A stretch of 64,000 nucleotides of DNA from Xestospongia muta (Eukaryota; Porifera; Demospongiae; Haplosclerida; Petrosiidae), in assembly GCA_963693285.1 (NCBI GenBank), contig OY848925.1:2830932-2894931 (forward strand), given 5' to 3'. Shown in pieces: positions 12,455 through 26,354 of this stretch (the stretch's first letter is position 1; every line of letters begins with the position of its first letter). The position numbers and the translations under genes were made by a program. The notes under the pieces were generated by a model, which saw nothing but the letters and a program-made list of their open reading frames with translations, was not told the DNA's origin and did no database searches.

Positions 12455-15100
12455 TTAGTATATTTAAGACAGATAAACTTACTAAACTCTTTAGATCAGC
12501 TTATTTAACCAGTTTTCACAGTTAATTTCTAATCTTTTTTAACTTTCAAAAAGCTCTAAACTCTTTATTTTAGAGTTTTAACCAATTTAGACTACTTTAT
12601 TCCTATATTTAAGACAGAATAACTTACTAAACTCTTTAGATCAGCTTATTTAACCATTTTTCAGAGTTAATTTCTAATCTTTTTTAACTTTCAAAAAGCT
12701 CTAATCACTTTATTTTAGAGTTTTAACCTATTTAGACTACTTTATTAGTATATTTAAAATAGATAAACTTACTAAACTCTTTAGATCCGCTTATTTAACC
12801 AGTTTTCACAGTTAATTTCTAATCTTTTTTAACCTTCAAAAAGCTCTAATCACTTTATTTTAGAGTTTTAACCTATTTAGACTACTTTATTAGTATATTT
12901 AAGACAGATAAACTTACTAAACTCTTTAGATCAGCTTATTTAACCAGTTTTCACTTTTAATTTCTAATCTTTTTTAACTTTCAAAAAGCTCTAAACTCTT
13001 TATTTTAGAGTTTTAACCTATTTAGACTACTTTATTAGTATATTTAAGACAGATAAACTTATTAAAGTCCTTAGATCAGCTTATTTAACCAGTTTTCACA
13101 GTTAATTTCTAATCTTTTTTAACTTTCAAAAAGCTCTAAACTCTTTATTTTAGACTTTTAACCTATTTAGACTACTTTATTCCTATATTTAAGACAGAAT
13201 AACTTACTAAGCTCTTTAGATCAGCCTATTTAACCAGTTTTCACAGTTAATTTCTAATCTTTTTTAACTTTCAAAAAGCTCTAAACTCTTTATTTTAGAG
13301 TTTTAACCTATTTAGACTACTTTATTCCTATATTTAAGACAGAATAACTTACTAAACTCTTTAGATCAGCTTATTTAACCAGTTTTCACAGTTAATTTCT
13401 AATCTTTTTTAACTTTCAAAAAGCTCTAATCACTTTATTTTAGAGTTTTAACCTATTTAGACTACTTTATTAGTATATATAAAATAGATAAACTTACTAA
13501 ACTCTTTAGATCAGCTTATTTAACCAGTTTTCACAGTTAATTTCTAATCTTTTTTAACTTTCAAAAAGCTCTAATCACTTTATTTTAGAGTTTTAACCTA
13601 TTTAGACTACTTTATTAGTATATTTAAGACAGATAAACTTACTAAACTCTTTAGATCAGCTTATTTAACCAGTTTTCACTGTTAATTTCTAATCTTTTTT
13701 AACTTTCAAAAAGCTCTAAACTCTTTATTTTAGAGTTTTAACCTATTTAGACTACTTTATTACTATATTTAAGACAGATAAACTTATTAAAGTCCTTAGA
13801 TCAGCTTATTTATACAGTTTTCACAGTTAATTTCTAATCTTTTTTAACTTTCAAAAAGCTCTAAACTCTTTATTTTAGAGTTTTAACCTATTTAGACTAC
13901 TTTATTAGTATATTTAAGACAGATAAAGTTACTAAACTCTTTAGATCAGCTTATTTAACCAGTTTTCACAGTTAATTTCTAATCTTTTTTAACTTTCAAA
14001 AAGCTCTAAACTCTTTATTTTAGAGTTTTAACCTATTTAGACTACTTTATTATTAAATTTCAGACAGACAAACTTACTAAGCTCTTTAGATCAGCTTATT
14101 TAACCAGTTTTCACAGTTAATTTCTAATCTTTTTTAACTTTCAAAAAGCTCTAAACTCTTTATTTTAGAGTTTTAACCAATTTAGACTACTTTATTCCTA
14201 TATCTAAGACAGAATAACTTACTAAACTCTTTAGATCAGCTTATTTAACCAGTTTTCACAGTTAATTTCTAATCTTTTTTAACTTTCAAAAAGCTCTAAT
14301 CACTTTATTTTAGAGTTTTAACCTATTTAGACTACTTTATTAGTATATTTAAGACAGATAAACTTACTAAACTCTTTAGATCAGCTTATTTAACCAGTTT
14401 ACACTTTTAATTTCTAATCTTTTTTAACTTTCAAAAAGCTCTAAACTCTTTATTTTAGAGTTTTAACCTATTTAGACTACTTTATTACTATATTTAAGAC
14501 AGATAAACTTATTAAAGTCCTTAGATCAGCTTATTTAACCAGTTTTCACAGTTAATTTCTAATCTTTTTTAACTTTCAAAAAGCTCTAAACTCTTTATTT
14601 TAGAGTTTTAACCTATTTAGACTACTTTATTAGTATATTTAAGACAGATAAACTTACTAAACTCTTTAGATCAGCTTATTTAACCAGTTTTCACAGTTAA
14701 TTTCTAATCTTTTTTAACTTTCAAAAAGCTCTAAACTCTTTATTTTAGAGTTTTAACCTAATTAGACTACTTTATTAGTAAATTTCAGACAGATAAACTT
14801 ACTAAGCTCTTTAGATCAGCCTATTTAACCAGTTTTCACAGTAAATTTCTAATCTTTTTTAACTTTCAAAAAGCTCTTAACTCTTTATTTTAGAGTTTTA
14901 ACCTATTTAGACTACTTTATTCCTATATTTTAGACAGAATAACTTACTAAACTCTTTAGATCAGCTTATTTAACCAGTTTTCACAGTTAATTTCTAATTT
15001 TTTTGTAACTTTCAAAAAGCTCTAATCACTTAATTTTAGAGCTTTAACCTATTTAGACTACTTTATTAGTATATTTAAGACAGATAAACTTACTAAACTC
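12455..15100 (+). repeat. 18-monomer block, copy 1 (partner at 16,513)
   Basis: About 2.65 kb repeated 4,058 bp downstream. Shared markers: AACCAATTTAGAC, CATTTTTCAGAG (12,655 and 16,713), TAGACTTTTAACC, GTATATATAAAATAG, TATTAAATTTCAGACAGAC, CCTATATCTAAG, GTTTACACTTTTAAT, and TTTTTTGTAAC with CACTTAATTTTAG (15,027 and 19,085). The offset stays at 4,058 from first to last marker, so there has been no net indel between the copies since duplication. Confidence 0.9.
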
Positions 15101-16512
15101 TTTAGATCAGCTTATTTAACCAGTTTTCACAGTTAATTTCTAATCTTTTTTAACTTTCAAAAAGCTCTAATCACTTTATTTTAGAGTTTTAACCTATTTA
15201 GACTACTTTCTTAGTATATTTAAAATAGATAAACTTACTAAACTCTTTAGATCCGCTTATTTAACCAGTTTTCACAGTTAATTTCTAATCTTTTTTAACC
15301 TTCAAAAAGCTCTAATCACTTTATTTTAGAGTTTTAACCTATTTAGACTACTTTATTAGTATATTTAAGACAGATAAACTTACTAAACTCTTTAGATCAG
15401 CTTATTTAACCAGTTTTCACTTTTAATTTCTAATCTTTTTTAACTTTCAAAAAGCTCTAAACTCTTTATTTTAGAGTTTTAACCTATTTAGACTACTTTA
15501 TTAGTATATTTAAGACAGATAAACTTATAAAGTCCTTAGATCAGCTTATTTAAACAGTTTTCACAGTTAATTTCTAATCTTTTTTAACTTTCAAAAAGCT
15601 CTAAACTCTTTATTTTAGAGTTTTAACCTATTCTGACTACTTTATTCCTATATTTAAGACAGAATAACTTACTAAGCTCTTTAGATCAGCCTATTTAACC
15701 AGTTTTCACAGTTAATTTCTAATCTTTTTTAACTTTCAAAAAGCTCTAAACTCTTTATTTTAGAGTTTTAACCTATTTAGACTAAATTATTAGTATATTT
15801 AAGACAGATAAACTTACTAAACTCTTTATATCAGCTTACTTAACCAGTTTTCACAGTTAATTTCTAATCTTTTTTAACTTTCAAAAAGCTCCAAACTCTT
15901 TATTTTAGAGTTTTAACCTATTTAGACTACTTTATTCCTATATTTAAGAGAGAATAACTTACTAAACTCTTTAGATCAGCTTATTTAACCAGTTTTCACA
16001 GTTAATTTCTAATCTTTTTTAACTTTCAAAAAGCTCTAAACTCTTTATTTTAGAGTTTTAACCTATTTAGACTAGTTTATTAGTATATTTAAGACAGATA
16101 AACTTATGATAGTCCTTAGATCTGCTTGTTAAACCAGTTTTCTCAGTTAATTTCTAATCTTTTTTAACTTTCAAAAAGCTCTAAACTCTTTATTTTAGAG
16201 TTTTAACCTATTTAGACTACCTTATTAGTATATTTAAGACAGATAAACTTAGTAAACTCTTAGATCAGCTTATTTAACCAGTTTTCACAGTTAATTTCTA
16301 ATCTTTTTTAACTTTCAAAAATGTCTAATCACTTTTTTTATTGTTTTAACCTATTTAGACTACTTTAGTAGTATATTTAAGACAGATAAACTTACTAAAC
16401 TCTTTAGATCCGCTTATTTAACCAGTTTTCACAGTTAATTTCTAATCTTTTTTAACTTTCGAAAAGCTCTAATCACTTTATTTTAGAGTTTTAACCTATT
16501 TAGACTACTTTA
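15101..16512 (+). repeat. Spacer monomers between the 18-monomer blocks
   Basis: About ten monomers. Much of the stretch is itself duplicated: about 15,340-15,790 matches 12,006-12,456 at an offset of 3,334 (markers CACTTTTAAT at 12,084 and 15,418, CTTATAAAGTCC, and ACCTATTCTGAC). The stretch near 16,310, AAAATGTCTAATCAC with a T-run and ATTG, matches 11,826. One monomer at about 16.1 kb carries CTTATGATAGTCC. No non-satellite sequence is present. Confidence 0.8.
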
Positions 16513-19158
16513 TTAGTATATTTAAGACAGATAAACTTACTAAACTCTTTAGATCAGCTTATTTAACCAGTTTTCACAGTTAATTTCTAATCTTTTTTAA
16601 CTTTCAAAAAGCTCTAAACTCTTTATTTTAGAGTTTTAACCAATTTAGACTACTTTATTCCTATATTTAAGACAGAATAACTTACTAAACTCTTTAGATC
16701 AGCTTATTTAACCATTTTTCAGAGTTAATTTCTAATCTTTTTTAACTTTCAAAAAGCTCTAATCACTTTATTTTAGAGTTTTAACCTATTTAGACTACTT
16801 TATTAGTATATTTAAAATAGATAAACTTACTAAACTCTTTAGATCCGCTTATTTAACCAGTTTTCACAGTTAATTTCTAATCTTTTTTAACCTTCAAAAA
16901 GCTCTAATCACTTTATTTTAGAGTTTTAACCTATTTAGACTACTTTATTAGTATATTTAAGACAGATAAACTTACTAAACTCTTTAGATCAGCTTATTTA
17001 ACCAGTTTTCACTTTTAATTTCTAATCTTTTTTAACTTTCAAAAAGCTCTAAACTCTTTATTTTAGAGTTTTAACCTATTTAGACTACTTTATTAGTATA
17101 TTTAAGACAGATAAACTTATTAAAGTCCTTAGATCAGCTTATTTAACCAGTTTTCACAGTTAATTTCTAATCTTTTTTAACTTTCAAAAAGCTCTAAACT
17201 CTTTATTTTAGACTTTTAACCTATTTAGACTACTTTATTCCTATATTTAAGACAGAATAACTTACTAAGCTCTTTAGATCAGCCTATTTAACCAGTTTTC
17301 ACAGTTAATTTCTAATCTTTTTTAACTTTCAAAAAGCTCTAAACTCTTTATTTTAGAGTTTTAACCTATTTAGACTACTTTATTCCTATATTTAAGACAG
17401 AATAACTTACTAAACTCTTTAGATCAGCTTATTTAACCAGTTTTCACAGTTAATTTCTAATCTTTTTTAACTTTCAAAAAGCTCTAATCACTTTATTTTA
17501 GAGTTTTAACCTATTTAGACTACTTTATTAGTATATATAAAATAGATAAACTTACTAAACTCTTTAGATCAGCTTATTTAACCAGTTTTCACAGTTAATT
17601 TCTAATCTTTTTTAACTTTCAAAAAGCTCTAATCACTTTATTTTAGAGTTTTAACCTATTTAGACTACTTTATTAGTATATTTAAGACAGATAAACTTAC
17701 TAAACTCTTTAGATCAGCTTATTTAACCAGTTTTCACTGTTAATTTCTAATCTTTTTTAACTTTCAAAAAGCTCTAAACTCTTTATTTTAGAGTTTTAAC
17801 CTATTTAGACTACTTTATTACTATATTTAAGACAGATAAACTTATTAAAGTCCTTAGATCAGCTTATTTATACAGATTTCACAGTTAATTTCTAATCTTT
17901 TTTAACTTTCAAAAAGCTCTAATCACTTTATTTTAGAGTTTTAACCTATTTAGACTACTTTATTAGTATATTTAAGACAGATAAAGTTACTAAACTCTTT
18001 AGATCAGCTTATTTAACCAGTTTTCACAGTTAATTTCTAATCTTTTTTAACTTTCAAAAAGCTCTAAACACTTTATTTTAGAGTTTTAACCTATTTAGAC
18101 TACTTTATTATTAAATTTCAGACAGACAAACTTACTAAGCTCTTTAGATCAGCCTATTTAACCAGTTTTCACAGTTAATTTCTAATCTTTTTTAACTTTC
18201 AAAAAGCTCTAAACTCTTTATTTTAGAGTTTTAACCAATTTAGACTACTTTATTCCTATATCTAAGACAGAATAACTTACTAAACTCTTTAGATCAGCTT
18301 ATTTAACCAGTTTTCACAGTTAATTTCTAATCTTTTTTAACTTTCAAAAAGCTCTAATCACTTTATTTTAGAGTTTTAACCTATTTAGACTACTTTATTA
18401 GTATATTTAAGACAGATAAACTTACTAAACTCTTTAGATCAGCTTATTTAACCAGTTTACACTTTTAATTTCTAATCTTTTTTAACTTTCAAAAAGCTCT
18501 AAACTCTTTATTTTAGAGTTTTAACCTATTTAGACTACTTTATTACTATATTTAAGACAGATAAACTTATTAAAGTCCTTAGATCAGCTTATTTATACAG
18601 TTTTCACAGTTAATTTCTAATCTTTTTTAACTTTCAAAAAGCTCTAAACTCTTTATTTTAGAGTTTTAACCTATTTAGACTACTTTATTAGTATATTTAA
18701 GACAGATAAACTTACTAAACTCTTTAGATCAGCTTATTTAACCAGTTTTCACAGTTAATTTCTAATCTTTTTTAACTTTCAAAAAGCTCTAAACTCTTTA
18801 TTTTAGAGTTTTAACCTAATTAGACTACTTTATTAGTAAATTTCAGACAGATAAACTTACTAAGCTCTTTAGATCAGCCTATTTAACCAGTTTTCACAGT
18901 AAATTTCTAATCTTTTTTAACTTTCAAAAAGCTCTTAACTCTTTATTTTAGAGTTTTAACCTATTTAGACTACTTTATTCCTATATTTTAGACAGAATAA
19001 CTTACTAAACTCTTTAGATCAGCTTATTTAACCAGTTTTCACAGTTAATTTCTAATTTTTTTGTAACTTTCAAAAAGCTCTAATCACTTAATTTTAGAGC
19101 TTTAACCTATTTAGACTACTTTATTAGTATATTTAAGACAGATAAACTTACTAAACTC
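16513..19158 (+). repeat. 18-monomer block, copy 2
   Basis: Second copy of the block at 12,455. Differences from copy 1 are few and mostly single bases or short tracts, for example CAGATTTCAC against CAGTTTTCAC at about 17,875, and CTCTAAACAC against CTCTAAACTC at about 18,063. The monomer that ends the match has TTTAATCAG where copy 1 has TTTAACCAG, and then the tails diverge (CTCTAAACTC against CTCTAATCAC). Confidence 0.88.
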
Positions 19159-19269
19159 TTTAGATCAGCTTATTTAATCAGTTTTCACAGTTAATTTCTA
19201 ATCTTTTTTAACTTTCAAAAAGCTCTAAACTCTTTATTTTAGAGTTTTAACCTATTTAGACTACTTTCT

Positions 19270-20430
19270 TAGTATATTTAAGACAGATAAAGTTACTAAA
19301 CTCTCTAGATCAGCCTATTTAACCAGTTTTCACAGTTAATTTCTAATCTTTTTTATCTTTCGAAAAGCTCTAAACTCTTTATTTTAGAGTTTTAACCTAT
19401 TTAGACTACTTTATTAGTATATTTAAGACAGATAAACTTACTAAACTCTCTAGATCAGCCTATTTAACCAGTTTTCACAGTTAATTTCTAATCTTTTTTA
19501 TCTTTCAAAAAGCTCTAAACTCTTTATTTTAGAGTTTTTACCTATTTAGACTACTTTATTAGTATATTTAAGACAGATAAACTTACTAAACTATTTAGAT
19601 CCGCTTATTTAACTAGTTTTCACAGTTAATTTCTAATCTTTTTTAACTTTCAAAAAGCTCTAAACTCTTTATTTTAGAGTTTTAACCTATTTAGACTACT
19701 TTATTAGTATATTTAAGACATATAAACTTACTAAACTCTTTAGATCAGCTTATTTAACCAGTTTTCACAGTTAATTTCTAATCTTTTTTAACTTTCAAAA
19801 AGCTCTAAACTCTTTATTTTAGAGTTTTAACCTATTTAGACTACTTTATTAGTATATTTAAGACAGATAAACTTACTAAACTCTCTAGATCAGCCTATTT
19901 AACCAGTTTTCACAGTTAATTTCTAATCTTTTTTATCTTTCAAAAAGCTCTAAACTCTTTATTTTAGAGTTTTAACCTATTTAGACTACTTTATTAGTAT
20001 ATTTAAGACAGATAAACTTACTAAACTCTCTAGATCAGCCTATTTAACCAGTTTTCACAGTTAATTTCTAATCTTTTTTAACTTTCAAAAAGCTCTAAAC
20101 TCTTTATTTTAGAGTTTTTACCTATTTAGACTACTTTATTAGTATATTTAAGACATATAAAGTTACTAAACTATTTAGATCCGCTTATTTAACTAGTTTT
20201 CACAGTTAATTTCTAATCTTTTTTAACTTTCAAAAAGCTCTAAACTCTTTATTTTAGAGTTTTAACCTATTTAGACTACTTTATTAGTATATTTAAGACA
20301 AAAAACTTACTAAACTCTTTAGATCAGCTTATTTAACCAATTTTCACAGTGTATTTCTAATCTTTTTTCACTTTCAAAAAGCTCTAAAGTCTTTATTTTA
20401 GAGTTTTAACCAATTTAGACTACTTTATTA
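19270..20430 (+). repeat. 4-monomer (580-bp) higher-order repeat, 2 copies
   Basis: Order of types: CTCTCTAGATCAGCC with TTTTATCTTTC; a second CTCTCTAGATCAGCC monomer ending AGAGTTTTTACC; CTATTTAGATCCGC with TTAACTAG; then a fourth monomer. Marker pairs lie exactly 580 bp apart (19,301 and 19,881; 19,446 and 20,026; 19,591 and 20,171). The fourth monomers differ: the first has GACATATAAAC, the second has GACAAAAAAC with CACAGTGTATT. Confidence 0.88.
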
Positions 20431-20589
20431 GTATATTTAAGACAGAAAAACTTACTAAACTCTTTAGATCAGCTTATTTAACCAGTTTCACAGTTAATTT
20501 TTAATCTTTTTTAACTTTCAAAAAGCTCTAAACTCTTTATTTTAGAGTTTTAACCTATTTAGACTACTTTATTAGTATATTTAAGACAG

Positions 20590-21453
20590 CTAAACTTACT
20601 AAACTCTTTATATCAGCTTATTTAACCAGATTTCATAGTTAATTTCTAATCTTTTTTCACTTTTAAAAGCTTTAAACTCTTATTTTAGAGTTTTAACCTT
20701 GTTGACTACTTTATTAGTATATTTAAGACAGATAAAGTTACGAAATTCTTTAGATCAGCTTATTTAACCAGTTTTCACAGTTAATTTCTAATCCTTTTTA
20801 ACTTTCAAAAAGCTCTAAACTCTTTATTTTAGAGTTTTAACCTATTTAGACTACTTTATTAGTATATTTAAGACAGATAAACTTAATAAACTCTTTAGAT
20901 CATCTTATTTAACTTGTTTTCACAGTTAATTTCTAATCTTTTTTAACTTTGAAAAAGCTCTAATCACTTTATTTTACAGTTTTAACCTATTTAGACTACT
21001 TTATTAGTATATTTAAGACAGATAAACTTACTAAACTCTTTATATCAGCTTATTTAACCAGATTTCATAGTTAATTTCTAATCTTTTTTCACTTTTAAAA
21101 GCTTTAAACTCTTATTTTAGAGTTTTAACCTTGTTGACTACTTTATTAGTATATTTAAGACAGATAAAGTTACGAAATTCTTTAGATCAGCTTATTTAAC
21201 CAGTTTTCACAGTTAATTTCTAATCCTTTTTAACTTTCAAAAAGCTCTAAACTCTTTATTTTAGAGTTTTAACCTATTTAGACTACTTTATTAGTATATT
21301 TAAGACAGATAAACTTAATAAACTCTTTAGATCATCTTATTTAACCTGTTTTCACAGTTAATTTCTAATCTTTTTTAACTTTGAAAAAGCTCTAATCACT
21401 TTATTTTACAGTTTTAACCTATTTAGACTACTTTATTAGTATATTTAAGACAG
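20590..21453 (+). repeat. 3-monomer (432-bp) tandem duplication
   Basis: Units at 20,590-21,021 and 21,022-21,453. Shared markers: CTTTATATCAGC, CAGATTTCATAG, CACTTTTAAAAGCTTTAAAC, CCTTGTTGACTAC (GTTGAC at 20,701 and 21,133), AAAGTTACGAAATTC, and CATCTTATTTAAC with TTTGAAAAAG and TTTTACAG. The unit is 3 bp short of three full monomers, and both copies share the same small deletions, so these predate the duplication. Related monomers occur near 4.3 and 8.9 kb. Confidence 0.9.
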
Positions 21454-23330
21454 ATAAACTTACTAAACTCTTTAGATCAGCTTATTTAAACAGTTTTCAC
21501 AGTTTATTTTAATCTTTTTTAACTTTCAAAAAGCTCTAAACTCTTTATTTTAGAGTTTTAACCTATTTAGACTACTTTATTAGTATAGTTAAGAGGGATA
21601 AACTTAATAAACTCTTTAGATCCGCTTATTTAACCAGTTTTCCCAGTTAACTTCTAATCTTTTTTAACTTTCAAAAAGCTCTAAACTGTTTATTTTAGAG
21701 TTTTAACCTATTTAGACTACTTTATTAGTATATTTAAGACAGATAAACTTACTAAACTCTTTAGACAAGCCTATTTAACCAGTTTTCACAGTTAATTTCT
21801 AATCTTTTTTAGCTTTCAAAAAGCTCTAAACTCTTTATTTTAGAGTTTTAACCTATTTAGACTACTTTATTAGTATATTTAAGACAGATAAACTTACTAA
21901 ACTCTTTAGATCAGCTTAGTTAACCAGTTTTCACAGTTAATTTCTAATCTTTTTTAACTTTCAAAAAGGTCTAAACTCTTTTTTTATTGTTTTAACCTAT
22001 TTAGACTACTTTATTAGTATATTTAAGACATCTAAACTTACTAAACTCTTTAGATCAGCTTATATAACCAGTTTTCTCAGTTAATTTCTAATCTTTTTTA
22101 ACTTTCAAAAAGCTCTATTCACTTTATTATAGAGTTTTAACATATTTAGATTACTTAATTAGTATATTTAAGACAGATAAACTTACTAAACTCTTTAGAT
22201 CAGCTTATTTAACCAGTTTTCACAGTTAATTTCTAATCTTTTTTAACTTTCAAAAAGGTCTCAACTCTTTATTTTAGAGTTTTAACCTATTTAGACTACT
22301 TTATTAGTATATTTAAGACATATAAACTTACTAAACTCTTTAGATCAGCTTATTTAACCAGTTTTCACAGTTAATTTCTAATCTTTTTTAACTTTCAAAA
22401 AGCTCTAAACTCTTTATTTTAGAGTTTTAACCTATTTAGACTACTTTATTAGTATATTTAAGACAGATAAACTTAATAAACTCTTTAGATCATCTTACTT
22501 AACCAGATTTCACAGTTAATTTCTAATCTTTTTTAACTTTCAAAAAGCTCTAATCACTTTATTTTAGAGTTTTAACCTATTTAGACTACTTTATTAGTAT
22601 ATTTAAGACAGATAAACTTACTAAACTCTTTAGATCAGCTTATTTAACCAGTTTTCACAGTTAATTTTAATCTTTTTTAACTTTCAAAAAGCTCTAAACT
22701 CTTTATTTTAGAGTTTTAACCTATTTAGACTACTTTATTAGTATAGTTAAGAGGGATAAACTTAATAAACTCTTTAGATCAGGTTATTTAACAAGTTTTC
22801 CCAGTTAACTTCTAATCTTTTTTAACTTTCAAAAAGCTCTAAACTCTTTATTTTAGAGTTTTAACCTATTTAGACCACTTTATTAGTATATTTAAGACAG
22901 ATAAACTTACTAAACTCTTTAGATCCGCTTATTTAACCAGTTTTCACAGTTAATTTCTAATCTTTTTTAACTTTCAAAAAGGTCTAAACTCTTTTTTTAT
23001 TGTTTTAACCTATTTAGACTACTTTATTAGTATATTTAAGACATCTAAACTTACTAAACTCTTTAGATCAGCTTATAAACCAGTTTTCTCAGTTAATTTC
23101 TAATCTTTTTTAATTTTCAAAAAGCTCTAATCACTTCATTATAGAGTTTTAACATATTTAGACTACTTAATTAGTATATTTAAGACAGATAAACTTAATA
23201 AACTCTTTAGATCAGCTTATTTAACCAGTTTTCACAGTTAATTTCTAATCTTTTTTAACTTTCAAAAAGCTCTAAACTCTTTATTTTAGAGTTTTAACCT
23301 ATTTAGACTACTTTATTAGTATATTTAAGA
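21454..23330 (+). repeat. 8-monomer (1,158-bp) tandem duplication
   Basis: Shared markers at an offset of 1,158: ATTTTAATC (21,506 and 22,664) and GTATAGTTAAGAGGGAT (AAGAGGG at 21,591 and 22,749). Past this the offset drops to about 1,015 for the GGTCTAAAC T-run monomer and GACATCTAAAC (22,027 and 23,042), because copy 2 lacks one monomer, the ACAAGCCTATTT one at about 21,730. AACATATTTAGA and ACTTAATTAG are also shared. Confidence 0.82.
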
Positions 23331-26300
23331 CATATAAACTTACTAAACTCTTTAGATCAACTTATTTAACCAGATTTCACGGTTATTTTCTAATCTTTTT
23401 TAACTTTCAAAAAGGTATAAACTCTTTTTTTATTGTTTTAACCTATTTAGACTACTTTATTAGTATATTTAAGACATATAAACTTACTAAACTCTTTAGA
23501 TCAGCTTATTTAACCAGTTTTCTCAGTTAATTTCTAATCTTTTTTAACTTTCAAAAAGCTCTAATTACTTTATTATAGAGTTTTAACCTATTTAGACTAC
23601 TTTATTAGTATATTTAAGACAGATAAACTTACTAAACTCTTTAGATCCGCTTATTGAACCAGTTTTCTCAGTTAATTTCTAATCATTTTTAACTTTCAAA
23701 AATCTCTAATCACTTTATTTTAGAGTTTTAACCTATTTAGACTACTTTATTAGTATATTTAAGACAGATAAACTTACTAAACTCTTTAGATCAGCTTATT
23801 TAACAGGTTTCACAGTTAATTTGTAATCTTTTTTAACTTTCTAAAAGCTCTAAACTCTTTATTTTAGAGTTTTAACCTATTTAGACTACTTTATTAGTAT
23901 ATTTCAGACAGGTAAACTTATTAAGCTCTTTAGATCAGCCTATTTAACCAGGTTTCACAGTTAATTTCTAATCTTTTTTCGCTTTCAAAAAGCTCTAAAC
24001 TCTTTATTTTAGAGTTTTAACCTATTTAGACTACTTTATTCGTTTATTTAAGACAGAATAACTTACTAAACTCTTTAGATCAGCTTATTTAACCAGTTTT
24101 CACAGTTAATTTCTAATCTTTTTTAACTTTCATAAAGCTCTAATCACTTCATTTTAGAGTTTTAACCTATTTAGACTACTTTATTAGTATATTTAAGACA
24201 GATAAACTTACTAAACTCTTTAGATCAGCTTACTTAACCAGATTTCACAGTTAATTTCTAATCTTTTTTAACCTTCAAAAGGCTCTAATCACTTTATTTT
24301 AGAGTTTTAACCTATTTAGACTACTTTATTAGTATATTTAAGACAGATAAACTTACTAAACTCTTTAGATTAGCTTATTTAACCAGTTTTCACAGTTAAT
24401 TTCTAATCTTTTTTAACTTTCAAAAAGCTCTAAACTCTTTATTTTAGAGTTTTAACCTATTTAGATAACTTTATTAATATATTTAAGACAGATAAACTTA
24501 TTAAAGTCCTTAGATCTGCTTATTTAACAAGTTTTCACAGTTAATTTCTAATCTTTTTAACTTTCAAAAAGCTCTAAACTCTTTATTTTAGAGTTTTAAC
24601 CTATTTAGACTACTTTATTAGTATATTTAAGACAGATAAACTTACTAAACTCTTTAGATCAGCTTATTTAACCAGTTTTCACAGTTAATTTCTAATCTTT
24701 TTTAACTTTCAAAAAGCTTTAATCACTTTATTTTAGAGTTTTAACCTATTTAGACTACTTTATTAGTATATTTAAGACAGATAAACTTACTAAACTCTTT
24801 AGATCAGCTTATTTAACCAGTTTTCACAGTTAATTTCTAATTTTGTTAACTTTCAAAAAGCTCTAAACTCTTTATTTTAGAGTTTTAACCTATTTAGACT
24901 ACTTTATTAGTATATTTAAGACAGATAAACTTACTAAACTCTTTGATCAGCTTATTTAACCAGTTTTCTCAGTTAATTTCTAATCTTTTTTAACTTTCAA
25001 AAAGCTCTAAACTCTTTATTTTAGAGTTTTAACCTATTTAGACTACTTTATTAGTATATTTAAGACAGATAAACTTATTAAACTCTTTAGATCAGCTTAT
25101 TTAACCATTTTCACCGTGAATTTCTAATCTTTTTTAACTTTCAAAAAGCTCTAAACTCTTTATTTTAGAGTTTTAACCTATTTAGACTACTTTATTAGTA
25201 TATTTAAGACAGATAAACTTACTAAACTCTTTAGATCAGCTTATTTAACCAGTTTTCACAGTTAATTTCTAATCATTTTAAACTTTGAAAAAGGTCTAAA
25301 CTCTTTATTTTAGAGTTTTAAGCTATTTAGACTACTTTATTAGCATATTTAAGACCGATAAACTTACTAAATACTTTAGATCAGCTTATTTAACCAGATT
25401 TCACAGTTAATTTCTAATCTTTTTTAACTTTCAAAAAGCTCTAAACTCTTTATTTTAGAGTTTTAAGCTCTTTAGACTACTTTATTAGTATATTTAAGAC
25501 AGATAAACTTACTAAACTCTTTAGATCAGCTCATTTAACCAGTTTTCACATTTAATTTCTAATCTTTTTTTGCTTTCATAAAGCTCTAAACTCTTTATTT
25601 TAGAGTTTTAACCTATTTAGACTACTTTATTAGTATATTTAAGACAGATAAACTTACTAAACTCTTTAGATCAGCTTATTTAACCAGTTTTAACAGTTAA
25701 TTTCTAATCTTTTTTAACTTTCAAAAAGCTCTAAACTCTTTATTTTAGAGTTTTAACCTATTTAGACTACTTTATTAGTATATTTAAGACAGATAAACTT
25801 ACTAAACTCTTTAGATCAGCTTATTTAACCAGTTTTCACAGTTAATTTCTAATCTTTTTTAGCTTTCAAAAAGCTCTAAACTCTTTATTTTAGAGTTTTA
25901 ACCTATTTAGACTACTTTATTAGTATATTTACGACAGATAAACTTACTAAACTCTTTAGATCAGCTTATATAACCAGATTTCACAGTTAATTTCTAATCT
26001 TTTTTAACTTTCAAAAAGGTCTAAACTCTTTTTTTATTTTTTAACCTATTTAGACTACTTTATTAGTATATTTAAGACAGATAAACTTACTAAACTCTTT
26101 AGATGCGCTTATTTAACCAGTTTTCAAAGTTAATTTCTAATCTTTTTTAACTTTCAAAAAGCTCTAATCACTTTGTTTTAGAGTTTTAACCTATTTAGAC
26201 TACTTTATTAGTATATTTAAGACAGACAAACTTACTAAACTCTTTAGATCAGCTTATTTAACCAGTTTTCACAGTTAATTTCTAATCGTTTTTACCTTTC

Positions 26301-26354
26301 AAAAAGCTCTAAACTCTTTATTTTAGAGTTTTAACCTATTTAAACTACTTTATT
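23331..26354 (+). repeat. Mixed monomers without a clear higher-order unit
   Basis: About 21 monomers of left-array type with scattered variants. A pair made of a TTCAGACAGG head with AAGCTC and GCCTA, followed by a TTCGTTTATTTAAG head (about 23.9-24.1 kb), resembles the pairs at 26.4 and 26.9 kb. A GAAAAAGGTC monomer followed by an AAATACTTTAGATC monomer (about 25.25-25.5 kb) resembles the pair at about 31.05-31.3 kb. I see no gene or unique DNA. Confidence 0.75.
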
